DNA from: Calditrichia bacterium
GTDB lineage: Bacteria; Calditrichota; Calditrichia; RBG-13-44-9; J075
Direction of reading: 5' to 3'
Assembly (NCBI GenBank): GCA_028284445.1
Contig: JANQRS010000050.1
Span: forward strand, 186,001-250,000
DNA length: 64,000 bases
The position numbers and the translations under genes were made by a program. Position 1 is the stretch's first letter. Each line of letters starts with the position of its first letter. This document shows, in pieces, positions 26,415-35,440 of the stretch. Under the pieces are notes generated by a model. That model saw nothing but the letters and a program-made list of their open reading frames with translations. It was not told the DNA's origin and ran no database searches.

Positions 26415-27137
26415 ATGGCAGACACAGGACTAGACGTATTGGCCTTTGGGGCGCATCCGGATGATGTTGAACTGGGCTGCGGTGGTACGATAAAGAAAAT
26501 GACCGGGCAAGGATTAACCGTTGGCATCATCGATCTGACTGAAGGTGAGATGGGAACCCGCGGATCGGTCGCGGAACGTTATAAGGAAGCGGCAGACGCT
26601 GCAGACATTCTAGGCGTTGACGTGCGCCGGAACTTGAAGATGCCGGACGCCAACATTCGGCACAATGAAGAGAATCGCGCGAAGATCATTGCTGTACTGC
26701 GCGAATTCCGGCCCAGGCTGGTGTTTGCTCCGTTACCTGAAGATCGCCACCCGGACCATATTCATGCCGGGAATCTGGTAAAAGATGCTTGCTTCTATTC
26801 AGGCCTGCGCAAATTGCATCCGGAGTCCGGCGACCCCCATCGCCCGGACCAGGTTATTCATTATATGATGAACCATGACGAGGAGCCGACCTTTATTGTC
26901 AACATCAGCAAGGAGTTTGACGACAAAATAGCAGCTGTTCGGGCATATCGTTCGCAGTTCTATAATCCCGATTACGACGGGGAAGAGACGTTTATTTCGT
27001 CCAGCAGCTTTATGGAAATGCTGGAGGCGCGGTCGCGAATCCACGGCTGGCGCATGGGGATTCAGTATGCGGAGCCATTCTGGATTAAAGAGACGATTGT
27101 TCTGGACCGGCCGTTCGAAGTATTAACGAAGGGCTGA
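26415..27137 (+). CDS. bshB1: Bacillithiol biosynthesis deacetylase BshB1
   Basis: A 240-residue PIG-L/LmbE-family enzyme. AFGAHPDDVELGCGG (residues 10-24) brings the zinc-binding histidine and the two aspartates; PEDRHPDHIHAGNL (around residues 113-126) adds the second histidine motif. DLTEGEMGTRGS and ADILGVDVR are specific to the BshB1 branch. It deacetylates N-acetylglucosaminyl-malate, the second step of bacillithiol synthesis, in the cytosol. ACAGGATAGCAAG precedes the ATG. bshA and bshC are not in the window. A palindrome follows the stop by 10 nt. Confidence 0.93.
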   Translation: MADTGLDVLAFGAHPDDVELGCGGTIKKMTGQGLTVGIIDLTEGEMGTRGSVAERYKEAADAADILGVDVRRNLKMPDANIRHNEENRAKIIAVLREFRPRLVFAPLPEDRHPDHIHAGNLVKDACFYSGLRKLHPESGDPHRPDQVIHYMMNHDEEPTFIVNISKEFDDKIAAVRAYRSQFYNPDYDGEETFISSSSFMEMLEARSRIHGWRMGIQYAEPFWIKETIVLDRPFEVLTKG

Positions 27138-27147
27138 AATCCAGGAT

Positions 27148-27192
27148 AGTCCCCCCTCTATCTCCCCCCCGGGGGGAGATAGAGGGGGGACT
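27148..27192. repeat. Perfect 45-nt palindrome (type B archetype)
   Basis: Two exact 22-nt arms around a single C: the left arm starts AGTCCCCCCTCTATCTCC and ends in a C-run, the right arm is its complement ending GGGGGGACT. It lies 10 nt after the bshB1 stop. Related copies are at 35356-35389, 39476-39531 and 40449-40492. It shares the block plan of the type A elements (C-run, spacer, C-run, mirrored) but has a CTCTATCT spacer. Confidence 0.95.
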
Positions 27193-27677
27193 TAGCAACA
27201 TTACCCAGATTTACTGCTATATATAATGTAGGGAAGTAATTGTCTAATGGAGAAAAGGTAGCCCGTTGAATTTTGGAATTTTCACAAGCGGCTTTTGTGA
27301 GTCAGGTTACGGATGAAGTTTCATTTTGTCGAAACATTAAACTCAAGAAGTTCACCGCCGATAGTGCCGGTAACTGATACAAAATCCGGAACCGGGCAAA
27401 AATGAGTCAATTTTGCTGAACTTTTTTGATTCGCTGAAGTTAGCCTAGTATCGCCAGCGAAGGTATAGTCGTAAAAAATGACTTGATTTAATTCGGCGGT
27501 CACTATAAATTCGACGGACTAATACAAATTTGTGTAAAAATCGAGGGAAAGCTTATAGACATTTGTTAAGGACGAAGTAAGTATTACTGAAATAATTGTA
27601 GAAGTTGTTAGCTGAAATGTTATTAATTCATCATACTGATCGTGTCCTTGGCAAGAATATGTCAATGAGCTTTGTTT

Positions 27678-27720
27678 GACCGAATATAGGGTCGAAGGGC
27701 TCTGCTGTTCGGTCTTTTTT
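27678..27720 (+). terminator. Terminator-like hairpin just before the PorV-like gene
   Basis: GACCGAA (27678-27684) pairs with TTCGGTC (27708-27714), followed directly by six T residues. It lies only 25 nt before the start codon at 27746, with the ribosome site AGGAGG in between. It must stop transcripts from the 608-nt interval, so it may be the end of a small RNA or an attenuator for the PorV-like gene. Confidence 0.7.
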
Positions 27721-27745
27721 GTTTATAAGTTAGGAGGAAACACAA

Positions 27746-28819
27746 ATGAAACGGTTATGGTCTGGGTTACTTCTTGGCCTGCTTACTCTCACCTCGATGA
27801 CGCCGCTGTTTGCTCAGGGTGAAGCAACACTGTTGTTTTTAATGATTAATCCCGGTGCCCGCGAAGGCGGTATTGGCGAAGCGGGTGTTGCGCTGGCCGA
27901 AGATGCAACGGCGATTTACTGGAATCCTGCTGGTTTGGCTTTCCAGTATGAAGATCCGGAAGTTGACACCCGTCTTGAAGGTTCACTGATGCATGTGAAC
28001 TGGCTCCCGAAATTTAACCTCAGTGATCTTTATTATGATTACCTGGCCGGTCGGTATCACCTCGACAATATCGGTACAGTCGGGCTTGCCGTGCAGTTTA
28101 TCAATTACGGTGAAAACGTTCAAACGGACGTAAATGGCAACGAGATAGATCGCTTCACAAGTAATGAATTTGCGCTCACCGGTAGTTACGCCCTGAAAAT
28201 GTCCGAAAACATGGGTCTCGGTGTGAACCTGAAATTTGCCTACAGCCGTTTGTCGGATGTTCAGGTAGATGCCGAGCAGGGACGTGGCGTTGGAACCACC
28301 TTTGCCGTTGACCTCGGTTACCTTTATAAGCCCGGTTTTGCCCGCAAGTTGAACATTGGTGCAAACCTCTCGAATATGGGACCGAAAATCGCCTACGTCG
28401 ATGACGCTCAGGCAGATCCGATCCCAACCAACCTGCGTATGGGCCTCGCCTATCGCCTGGTTGACAGTGAATTTAATCGCCTGACTTTCGTCTATGATGC
28501 CAACCGCCTGTTGGTACCGCGGGATGAAGAAGATCGCGACGGCGCCTTCCTTTCCTACCTGGTTAGCGGGTGGAAAGGCGGAGATTTCTTTAATCGCCTG
28601 TCTCACTCTATGGGTATGGAATATTGGTATACTGACCTGATTGCCTTGCGAATGGGATATTTCTATGAAGATCCGAACTACGGTGCACGTAAGTTCTGGA
28701 CCTTCGGCGGCGGTCTGCGTATTGCGATCTTCGGAATCGACTTCAGTTACATTCTCGCTTCCGTAGATGATCATCCTCTTGCAGATACCATCAGATTTTC
28801 TCTTTCGGCCCGGATGTAA
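27746..28819 (+). CDS. porV: PorV/PorQ-family outer-membrane protein of the T9SS
   Basis: A 357-residue protein with a signal peptide (about residues 1-24). The N-terminal plug region has the family hallmark GAREGGIGEAGVALAEDATAIYWNPAGLA (positions 38-66), and the rest alternates amphipathic strands with a terminal aromatic-poor strand (IRFSLSARM), giving a FadL-like barrel of about 14 strands. PorV escorts cargo from the SprA translocon to PorU. Several paralogues can exist per genome in this lineage, so it may be a cargo-dedicated variant. Followed by a putative T9SS cargo gene (28999-31983). The AGGAGG site lies 10 nt before the ATG. Confidence 0.8.
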   Translation: MKRLWSGLLLGLLTLTSMTPLFAQGEATLLFLMINPGAREGGIGEAGVALAEDATAIYWNPAGLAFQYEDPEVDTRLEGSLMHVNWLPKFNLSDLYYDYLAGRYHLDNIGTVGLAVQFINYGENVQTDVNGNEIDRFTSNEFALTGSYALKMSENMGLGVNLKFAYSRLSDVQVDAEQGRGVGTTFAVDLGYLYKPGFARKLNIGANLSNMGPKIAYVDDAQADPIPTNLRMGLAYRLVDSEFNRLTFVYDANRLLVPRDEEDRDGAFLSYLVSGWKGGDFFNRLSHSMGMEYWYTDLIALRMGYFYEDPNYGARKFWTFGGGLRIAIFGIDFSYILASVDDHPLADTIRFSLSARM

Positions 28820-28840
28820 CGGAATATTTGATTTTGATGA

Positions 28841-28874
28841 AAAGGCTGCTGTGACGTTTGCTCCGGCAGCCTTT
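28841..28874 (+). terminator. Rho-independent-type hairpin after the PorV-like gene
   Basis: AAAGGCTGC (28841-28849) pairs with GCAGCCTTT (28866-28874) across a 16-nt loop, 22 nt past the stop codon. The tail TTTCGTCTG is only modestly T-rich, so efficiency is uncertain, but the A-flanked GC stem is typical. Confidence 0.65.
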
Positions 28875-28998
28875 CGTCTGTTAATCCCGTTTGGCAATGA
28901 CTTCGGCTCAACATGAGCTGTCTGCTTGTTGCCGAAGAATCTAAACCAGGCCGACAGGCACTATCCCGTATCGAATCCGTTGAAGTTTGGATATTCTT

Positions 28999-31983
28999 AT
29001 GAAACGACCCTTCGTCGTGCAGGTGTGTTTCGGATGCGCCGCACTATTGATGCTCTTTGCGAACTCATTATTTGCTGATGATACCCTCCGGGTCCTGGCA
29101 ATCCGCGTTGAATTTCAGGTAGATAACGAGCCTACCACTACCGGTGACGGCACGTTTAACCTCACTGAAAATACCGAGCCATTTCGCATCGATCCGACGC
29201 CGCATGATCGCTCCTACTTCCAGGATCACCTTCTCTTCCTCAAAAATTACTATTTGGCCGTGAGCAACGGGGCATTGGTTGTTGAAGGTGATGTGTTTCC
29301 GCTCGGTCAGAACGACGCCTATCAATTGCCAAACCAAATGAACTTTTACAATCCCAATAGCACTGAAGATGCCATCAATACCGGCCTGGCAACGCTGGTA
29401 CGGGATGCCATTACAACTGCTGATGCAGATCCGGCAATTCGCTTTGGTGATTATGATAGCTACATGATTTTCCATGCCGGGGTGGGTCGCGATATTGATG
29501 TCGGCCTCGACGAGACTCCCCAGGATATACCGTCACTTTTTGTTACCCGGGAATTTTTGTCAACCTACCTCGGTATTGAGGGCATCAGCGTGGATGACGG
29601 CGCGACGACAGTGCGCAGTGGCATCATCCTTCCGGAAACGGAAAGCCAGGAAGGCATTGAACTGGGACTGAACGGGATAATCGTATCCAATTTCGGATCA
29701 CAATTGGGCTGGCTGGATTTGTTTAGCCCCGAAACCGGGCGCAGCGGCGTCGGCCGCTTCGCGGTAATGGATGCCGGGCTCTTTAATGGCGATGGCTTAT
29801 TGCCTGCCTTACCAATGGCCTGGACCCGCGTGGAAGCCGGCTGGGAAACACCGCAAGTGATTTTACAGGCGCAGCAGGACGAATTTACGATTAATCATGC
29901 GGCGTCCGAAACCGGCACTCGTGTGTATCAGATTCCCATCAATGCCAATGAATACTTCCTGCTGGAGAATCGCTACAGCGGTACGCCCAATCTCGATAGC
30001 CTGCAAAATGTGATGATCGATGAGCGCAATGAGTTGGTGTCGATGCGCGAAGTGTTGGAAACGCATTTGCCCAATCAAGCAGTTTTCAGCGATAGCACCG
30101 GCGTGCTGATTGATATCGATAATTTCGATCGCGGTTTGCCCGGCGGCGGTGTGCTGATCTGGCATATCGATGAGCAGGTGATTGCTGCCAAGCGAGCTAC
30201 AAATCGCATCAATGCCGACCCGGCATTTCGCGGTGTCGACCTGGAAGAAGCCGACGGCTCCCAGGATATCGGCGAGGAATTTGAAATTATTGATGGCGGC
30301 GCTGGTTCGGAAATCGGCACCTCGCTCGATCCCTGGTATGCCGATAATAATGCCCCGCTCTATGAAGACGATCCGGCAGGCACCTTCTCTTTGGAAAGCG
30401 TTCCCAATAGTCGCAGTAACTACAATCGCGCCAATAGCCATATTGCCGTATCCAACTTTTCCAATCGCGCCGAGGTTATGACCTTTCGCGTGTCGATCAA
30501 TTTTTTCCAGCAAAACTATCCGCTGGCAATTGATCCGCAAACACGTGGAACGATCCGCTCCTTAAAGTCGGCCGACCTGCGCAGTGATGGCGACGATGAG
30601 TTGATCGCCTTGACTGATCAGGGACAGATCCTGGTTTTTGATGGAAATGGTCTGACCAATTGGGGCGATGACATCGGCGAGCCGGTAGTGGTGCCGGCAC
30701 AGGCTCAGTTAATTTATCCGCCTGCTATTTTTGGTACTGCCGGCTTTACGGAAGGCATCGTAGTGCTGAGCGAAAATACTGCCTACGGTTACAGCTTTAA
30801 TACTGTCGCGCGTACGCTCGATTCTTTATTCATTGTTCCGATTCCCTCAACGATTACGACCCATCCAATTGCGCGGCAAGTCAACCATCAAATCGAGATC
30901 AGCTTTGGAGCTGTCGACGGTAATGTCTATACACTCTCCGGTGTTGCTGATTGGGCTTTGAGCACTTCCGACGGCATCGGTAAGCCTGTTGCTGCACTGC
31001 ATTTTATCGACGAACCGAACCCTTATGTTCTTGCCACGGACGGGACTGTGTATCGCGATGGCAATCTGGTTCTAGACGCAGCAGCCGATCTCCTACAACC
31101 CTTCGGTGAAACGGCTGTAGCCGTAAATCCCGGCGGGCGGTTCTGGCAGTTTGACGAACCGGATCGCGAATTTAGCGAAGATGGCATTCATCGCTTTGAT
31201 TCAAATCCCATTCAATTTGCTGCGCGTGATCGTGGCGTGTTGGCCTTGAAGAACGCCGTCGTTGGAAATAATCAGCTATATGTCTTTAATGAGAATTTTA
31301 CCCTTCAGCAGAACTTCCCGGTGCCTTTGTATACAACGCCGCTGGAAACAAATATGTTTATCTCGCCGCTGGTGGGATCTTTCCCGAACAGTAGTGGTGA
31401 TCCGGTTCCCGGCATTTTGTATCTGGATCCGGCCGGTGTTATCTCGGCTGTAGATTTGGCCGGAGAGACGTTGCCTGACTTCCCCCTGGCTATCGGTGAT
31501 TCAATTATATCAGCCCCGGCAATCCTTGATGTCGACGGCGACGGGGATCATGAACTGGCCTGCGTAACGGTCGGTGGAGATCTGTTTATGTGGGATTTTA
31601 CTGCAGGTGGACAGGCGGCTTGGTCACAACAGTATGCAACCGCTGGAAACGCCAATCGTCCGGGCGAAATTATCCCCGGAGAACCGGAGCCGGCTGCCAG
31701 CCTATTGCCGGAAAATGCCGCCTATAATTGGCCGAACCCCAATCGCGACAATGTGACCTTTATTCGGTACCGTCTCAATGAAGCAGCCGAGGTTAGTATC
31801 AAGATTTACGATCTGGCCGGTGACCTTGTCAAGACCTTCGATGGTCCGGGTGAAGCACGAACAGACAATGAAGTGCGCTGGGATTTAAGTGATGTGCAAA
31901 GTGGCGTCTACCTGGGCCGCATTGAAGCAAACGGCGGCGGACAAAATGAAGTGCGGATTATTAAGATTGCTGTGGTGAAATAG
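28999..31983 (+). CDS. T9SS-exported M6-protease-like protein with lost zinc motif
   Basis: A 994-residue secreted protein; the ATG at 28999 gives a signal peptide (FVVQVCFGCAALLMLFANSLFA), whereas a TTG 12 nt upstream is less likely. Residues 25-300 look like the M6/immune-inhibitor-A fold: LRVLAIRVEFQ, then FLKNYYLAVSNGALVVEGDVFPL, then YDSYMIFHAGVGRD. Where HEFGHxLGLPDLY should stand there is SNFGSQLGWLDLF (S230-N231-F232-G233-S234), so all three catalytic/zinc residues are gone. A middle beta-propeller follows (LIALTDQGQILVFDGNG) and a C-terminal sorting domain (YNWPNPNRDNVTF ... GVYLGRI ... KIAVVK). It is probably a binding protein rather than an enzyme. It follows the PorV-like gene by 180 nt. 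Confidence 0.8.
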   Translation: MKRPFVVQVCFGCAALLMLFANSLFADDTLRVLAIRVEFQVDNEPTTTGDGTFNLTENTEPFRIDPTPHDRSYFQDHLLFLKNYYLAVSNGALVVEGDVFPLGQNDAYQLPNQMNFYNPNSTEDAINTGLATLVRDAITTADADPAIRFGDYDSYMIFHAGVGRDIDVGLDETPQDIPSLFVTREFLSTYLGIEGISVDDGATTVRSGIILPETESQEGIELGLNGIIVSNFGSQLGWLDLFSPETGRSGVGRFAVMDAGLFNGDGLLPALPMAWTRVEAGWETPQVILQAQQDEFTINHAASETGTRVYQIPINANEYFLLENRYSGTPNLDSLQNVMIDERNELVSMREVLETHLPNQAVFSDSTGVLIDIDNFDRGLPGGGVLIWHIDEQVIAAKRATNRINADPAFRGVDLEEADGSQDIGEEFEIIDGGAGSEIGTSLDPWYADNNAPLYEDDPAGTFSLESVPNSRSNYNRANSHIAVSNFSNRAEVMTFRVSINFFQQNYPLAIDPQTRGTIRSLKSADLRSDGDDELIALTDQGQILVFDGNGLTNWGDDIGEPVVVPAQAQLIYPPAIFGTAGFTEGIVVLSENTAYGYSFNTVARTLDSLFIVPIPSTITTHPIARQVNHQIEISFGAVDGNVYTLSGVADWALSTSDGIGKPVAALHFIDEPNPYVLATDGTVYRDGNLVLDAAADLLQPFGETAVAVNPGGRFWQFDEPDREFSEDGIHRFDSNPIQFAARDRGVLALKNAVVGNNQLYVFNENFTLQQNFPVPLYTTPLETNMFISPLVGSFPNSSGDPVPGILYLDPAGVISAVDLAGETLPDFPLAIGDSIISAPAILDVDGDGDHELACVTVGGDLFMWDFTAGGQAAWSQQYATAGNANRPGEIIPGEPEPAASLLPENAAYNWPNPNRDNVTFIRYRLNEAAEVSIKIYDLAGDLVKTFDGPGEARTDNEVRWDLSDVQSGVYLGRIEANGGGQNEVRIIKIAVVK

Positions 31984-31986
31984 GAC

Positions 31987-32073
31987 GGGATACCGGACGC
32001 TTGATACTGGATGTTTGAAGGCTCACATCCCCCTATATCCCCCTTCGAAGGGGGAGACAGGGGAATGTTTGAG
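31987..32073. repeat. GGATNCTTGATACT motif plus C/G-block palindrome (type A)
   Basis: Right behind the stop codon of the M6-like gene, GGATACCGGACGCTTGATAC and a GGATGTTTGAAG run lead into a palindrome (32022-32073) that starts CTCACATCCCCC, has a TTCGAA centre and ends GGGGAATGTTTGAG, with a few mismatches. The order motif-then-palindrome is the same as at 9190-9259. Confidence 0.8.
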
Positions 32074-32111
32074 CCGCTCTGTAATGAATTACGAACATTA
32101 ATTGACTACTA

Positions 32112-35100
32112 ATGATTGCTACAAAGAATACACTATATATTATGATTTTGTCGCGACGCATACTCCTGTTTTTGCTGGCAGTATCTCTGTTGCTTGCTGC
32201 CTTTCATCCCCTCTACGCTCAGCGTCATCCGGAATTGAACTGGCGCACGATTGAGACCGAACACTTTCTGGTTCATTATCACCAGGGTTCGGAAATGACG
32301 GCGCAGCGGGTGGCGGTTATCGCTGAAGATATTTATCCGCACGTGACCGGCCTCTACAACTATTATCCTGAAGAAAAATTTGAATTCGTCATTAAGGATA
32401 CGGACGACTACGCGAATGGCGCTGCCTTTTTCTTCGATACCAAGCTGGAAATCTGGGCGGAGAACCTGGACTTTATCCTGCGCGGTACGCACAACTGGCT
32501 GCTGGATGTGGTGACTCACGAATATGCTCATATGATTTCTTTGCAAACCGCCATTAAGACCCATCGCCTGGCGCCGGTGGCCTGGTTCCAGTTTTTTGGC
32601 TATGAAGAAGAACGCCGTCCGGATGTGGTGCGTGGTTTTCCGGATGCACTGGTATCGTACCCGCTTTCGGGTATTACCATTCCGGCATGGTTTGCTGAAG
32701 GGAGCGCCCAATTTCAGACCCCAACGCGCCGCTATGACTATCGCGATTCGCATCGAGAGATGATATTGCGTGACCGGGTGGTGACTGACAATATGCTCGA
32801 TCTCAATGCCATGGGCACGTTCGGAAAGACCAGCATCGGGAATGAATCTGCCTATAATCAAGGATTCGACTTCTGCCGTTACCTTGCGGAGACCTATGGT
32901 GATACAGTCATGGCTGATTTGATGCGTGGGGCATCTGCATGGAATACGCTCAATTTTGACGGGGTCTTAAAGAAGGTGACCGGCGTGGAGGCCAGTCAAC
33001 TTTACGACGATTGGAAGCAATCCTTGCAGACAAGCTATGATGGGCGTTTGCAGGCAATTCGCGCCAATCTGCAAACCGGTGAAGCCCTGGTTAGCGAAGG
33101 AATTGGCAATATCTTTCCGCTGGTTTCTCCGGATGGCAAGCGTGTCGCTTACACGGTGACCGGCTCGAAGCCGTATTTCTCACAAAATCGCCTGATCATC
33201 GAAGAGCTGGAAAGCGGGAAGAAAACCACCGTTACCGGCGGTGTTACCGCCTCGTATAGCTGGGCGCCGGACAGCAAACACCTCGTTTTTGCACAAATTC
33301 GCGTTACGGAACATAACAATCGCTTCAACGATTTATTCGTTTATGACCTCGATGCAAAGAAGGCCCGTCGCATCACCCGCGGCATGCGCTCGCGGCACCC
33401 GGATTGGTCAAACGACGGCAAGAGAATCAGCTTTGTTGTTGGCACAGATGGCTTGACCCACCTTTTCACCCTGACATTTGATGATGTCGAGTCTTTAAAG
33501 AAAGATGACAGTTGGCAGAGTGTTTACTTCGATCTGGCTGATCATGAAATGGAAGGCAAAGACGCCTTGCCTGCCGGGGGAGATGTTGAAGATACCCACC
33601 GGCATTCGCAATATCTTGGTGGCAGCCTAACGCAATTAACTCGTTTTAAAGACGGCCGGCAAATTTACCATCCGCGTTGGGCCCCGGATGACAGTTACCT
33701 GGTTTTTGATACCTCTGACAAGTTTGCCCGCGATATTGCCCGCATCGCCCCGGATGGCAGCGATTTTCGCTTTTTGCTGGATGAGCGGCACGACGAGCGC
33801 TACCCGATGTTCCATCCGGTCAGCGGCAATTTGATTTACGCCAGCGACAAGACCGGCATATTCAACATCTACGAGCGGGATTTGACAAGTGGCGAAACGA
33901 AATCTTACACCAACGTGATCGGCGGCGCCTTTATGCCTTCGATGGCTCCTGACGGCGAATTGTTCTATGCGCAATACATCGATCAGGGCTACAAGCTCTA
34001 TCGCATCAAGGATGCTTCAGCAGTAGATCCTGCGCATCAGGCCTATATTGACAACTACGCAGATACAGTCATTCCGGAAATCGAAGACTCGAAAATCGGC
34101 TTGCAGCCTGCGCTGGCGTCATCGCCATACAAGCGCCATTATTCCAAGGTGACGGTAATGCCAAGGCTGCTGATTGATTATGGCACCGTCAAGCCCGGTT
34201 TGTATTTCTACTCCAATGAAATGCTGGACAAAATGTCGATTTTCGGCGGCTTCGATATCAATCGCCAGCGAGACTACAGCGCCTTTGGTATCTTTAATAT
34301 TGAGCTGCTCGGATGGCCATTCGCCCTGGAGCTTTATAATCAAACTGCCAATATTGAGGATACATATACCTCGGTTCCGCTTAATGAAACTGCCGATTTT
34401 GACGTGCAGTTTAATCTCTTCCAGGGAGAATTTGGTACGACCCTGTATTGGCCGGGGATTCCTTCAGAGTTATTCTCTGTGGATGCACGCTTTATCCTCA
34501 GTCGTTATGGCGCGAGAATCAAACAAACTGCCCTCAATAACCTCGCGACCGGGGAAACAAAGGGTATTCTCTCTGCGCTGCGCTACTCTTATCTTCGTGC
34601 TGAAGCCCTCAGCTTCCTGATGCGTCATCGCAAGGTACAGCGCACGCTCGACAGCGATATTAATCCGCGCGGGCGCTACGTCACCCTGAAATACAGCTAT
34701 GAGCGCAACCGCTTTCTCGACGATTTTGCGACGGATCGGGTACTTGATATAGAACAGTTTATTGACTATAATTTCAATAAGCTGGAAACCAATTGGGAAG
34801 AATATCTCAGCGTTCCCGGCACCGAAGATCACTCCCTGACCCTGCGATTCCAGGGTGGCTATATCGATTCTGAAGTTGACAGTTTTTTCCACTTCTTCTC
34901 TGGTGGTATTGTCGGCTTGAAGGGATATCCTTTCTATAGTGTTGAGGGTAGACATCAAGCCATTGGAACCGCTACCTATCGGCTGCCGTTATTAAGGAAC
35001 ATCAACAAGCGTATTCTGAATCTGCATTTTGACAAATTATTCCTGGGGGCATTTTATCAATATGGCAATGCCTGGTCGGAATCCGGTATCGACTTTGACG

Positions 35101-35309
35101 ATTTTCTCTCCAACGCCGGTGTGCAGCTCCGCCTCGACACCTTTTCCTGGTATCTCTTCCCGACCCGGATCTTTTTTGAGGCAGCTTATCCCTTCCAGGA
35201 GCACTTTAATCAGGCGGTGAACTATCCGCAGGAATGGAAGTTCTATTTTGGGGTATTGTTTGATTTTGATCTAAGATTGGAAAAAAGGCCTTCATTCAGG
35301 CGTTATTAG
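32112..35309 (+). CDS. HExxH peptidase / TolB-like propeller / outer-membrane barrel fusion
   Basis: A 1065-residue protein in three parts. After a signal peptide (ATG at 32112, or ATG at 32142 which is equally good) comes a peptidase-MA-like gluzincin domain: VVTHEYAHMISL with H136-E137-xx-H140, and the third ligand in IPAWFAEGSAQF (E196). Residues 330-650 hold PD40/TolB-type repeats (SPDGKRVAYT, APDSKHLVFAQ, APDDSYLVFDTSD). Residues 700-1065 form a surface-antigen-like beta barrel (GGIVGLKGYPFYSVEGRHQ, final strands FYFGVLFDFDLRL). It therefore seems to be anchored in the outer membrane with an active protease outside or in the periplasm. Similar fusions are known in FCB and Gemmatimonadota genomes; substrate unknown. 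Confidence 0.85.
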   Translation: MIATKNTLYIMILSRRILLFLLAVSLLLAAFHPLYAQRHPELNWRTIETEHFLVHYHQGSEMTAQRVAVIAEDIYPHVTGLYNYYPEEKFEFVIKDTDDYANGAAFFFDTKLEIWAENLDFILRGTHNWLLDVVTHEYAHMISLQTAIKTHRLAPVAWFQFFGYEEERRPDVVRGFPDALVSYPLSGITIPAWFAEGSAQFQTPTRRYDYRDSHREMILRDRVVTDNMLDLNAMGTFGKTSIGNESAYNQGFDFCRYLAETYGDTVMADLMRGASAWNTLNFDGVLKKVTGVEASQLYDDWKQSLQTSYDGRLQAIRANLQTGEALVSEGIGNIFPLVSPDGKRVAYTVTGSKPYFSQNRLIIEELESGKKTTVTGGVTASYSWAPDSKHLVFAQIRVTEHNNRFNDLFVYDLDAKKARRITRGMRSRHPDWSNDGKRISFVVGTDGLTHLFTLTFDDVESLKKDDSWQSVYFDLADHEMEGKDALPAGGDVEDTHRHSQYLGGSLTQLTRFKDGRQIYHPRWAPDDSYLVFDTSDKFARDIARIAPDGSDFRFLLDERHDERYPMFHPVSGNLIYASDKTGIFNIYERDLTSGETKSYTNVIGGAFMPSMAPDGELFYAQYIDQGYKLYRIKDASAVDPAHQAYIDNYADTVIPEIEDSKIGLQPALASSPYKRHYSKVTVMPRLLIDYGTVKPGLYFYSNEMLDKMSIFGGFDINRQRDYSAFGIFNIELLGWPFALELYNQTANIEDTYTSVPLNETADFDVQFNLFQGEFGTTLYWPGIPSELFSVDARFILSRYGARIKQTALNNLATGETKGILSALRYSYLRAEALSFLMRHRKVQRTLDSDINPRGRYVTLKYSYERNRFLDDFATDRVLDIEQFIDYNFNKLETNWEEYLSVPGTEDHSLTLRFQGGYIDSEVDSFFHFFSGGIVGLKGYPFYSVEGRHQAIGTATYRLPLLRNINKRILNLHFDKLFLGAFYQYGNAWSESGIDFDDFLSNAGVQLRLDTFSWYLFPTRIFFEAAYPFQEHFNQAVNYPQEWKFYFGVLFDFDLRLEKRPSFRRY

Positions 35310-35355
35310 TGAAATAAGATCCTTCATCGGATTTTATTTGCAGCGTCTGCCGGCT

Positions 35356-35389
35356 ATCCCCCCTCTATCTCGCCCCGGGGGGAGATAGT
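35356..35389. repeat. Half-eroded C/G-block palindrome (type B)
   Basis: The left arm (ATCCCCCCTCTATCT) and centre (CCCCGGGG) are intact, and the right arm stops after GGAGATAG, then runs into unrelated TGCCTGGGCGAG. It lies 45 nt after the stop of the barrel-fusion gene, and shows decay of one arm. Confidence 0.75.
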
Positions 35390-35440
35390 GCCTGGGCGAG
35401 CCTCATAAAAGGAATTAAACTTATCTGGTAGGAATGTATT

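Larger units (their letters stand above)
27138..27745. other. 608-nt non-coding interval before the PorV-like gene
   Basis: Contains the 45-nt palindrome at 27148-27192 and, at the far end, a terminator-like hairpin (27678-27720). The rest (27200-27670) is AT-rich with no convincing reading frame; a frame of 60 codons on the minus strand (27321-27503) lacks a ribosome site and protein character. The length and the hairpin close to the next start fit a long leader or a small RNA, which is inference. Confidence 0.5.

Noticed and set aside
27321..27503. Reading frame of 60 codons in the long non-coding interval, minus strand
   Set aside because: No ribosome site, poor residue composition, no similarity to any family I know; more likely chance.
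27983..28897. 304-codon minus-strand frame over the PorV-like gene
   Set aside because: Mirror frame of the real gene, no recognisable protein character; the terminator at 28841 is also inside it.
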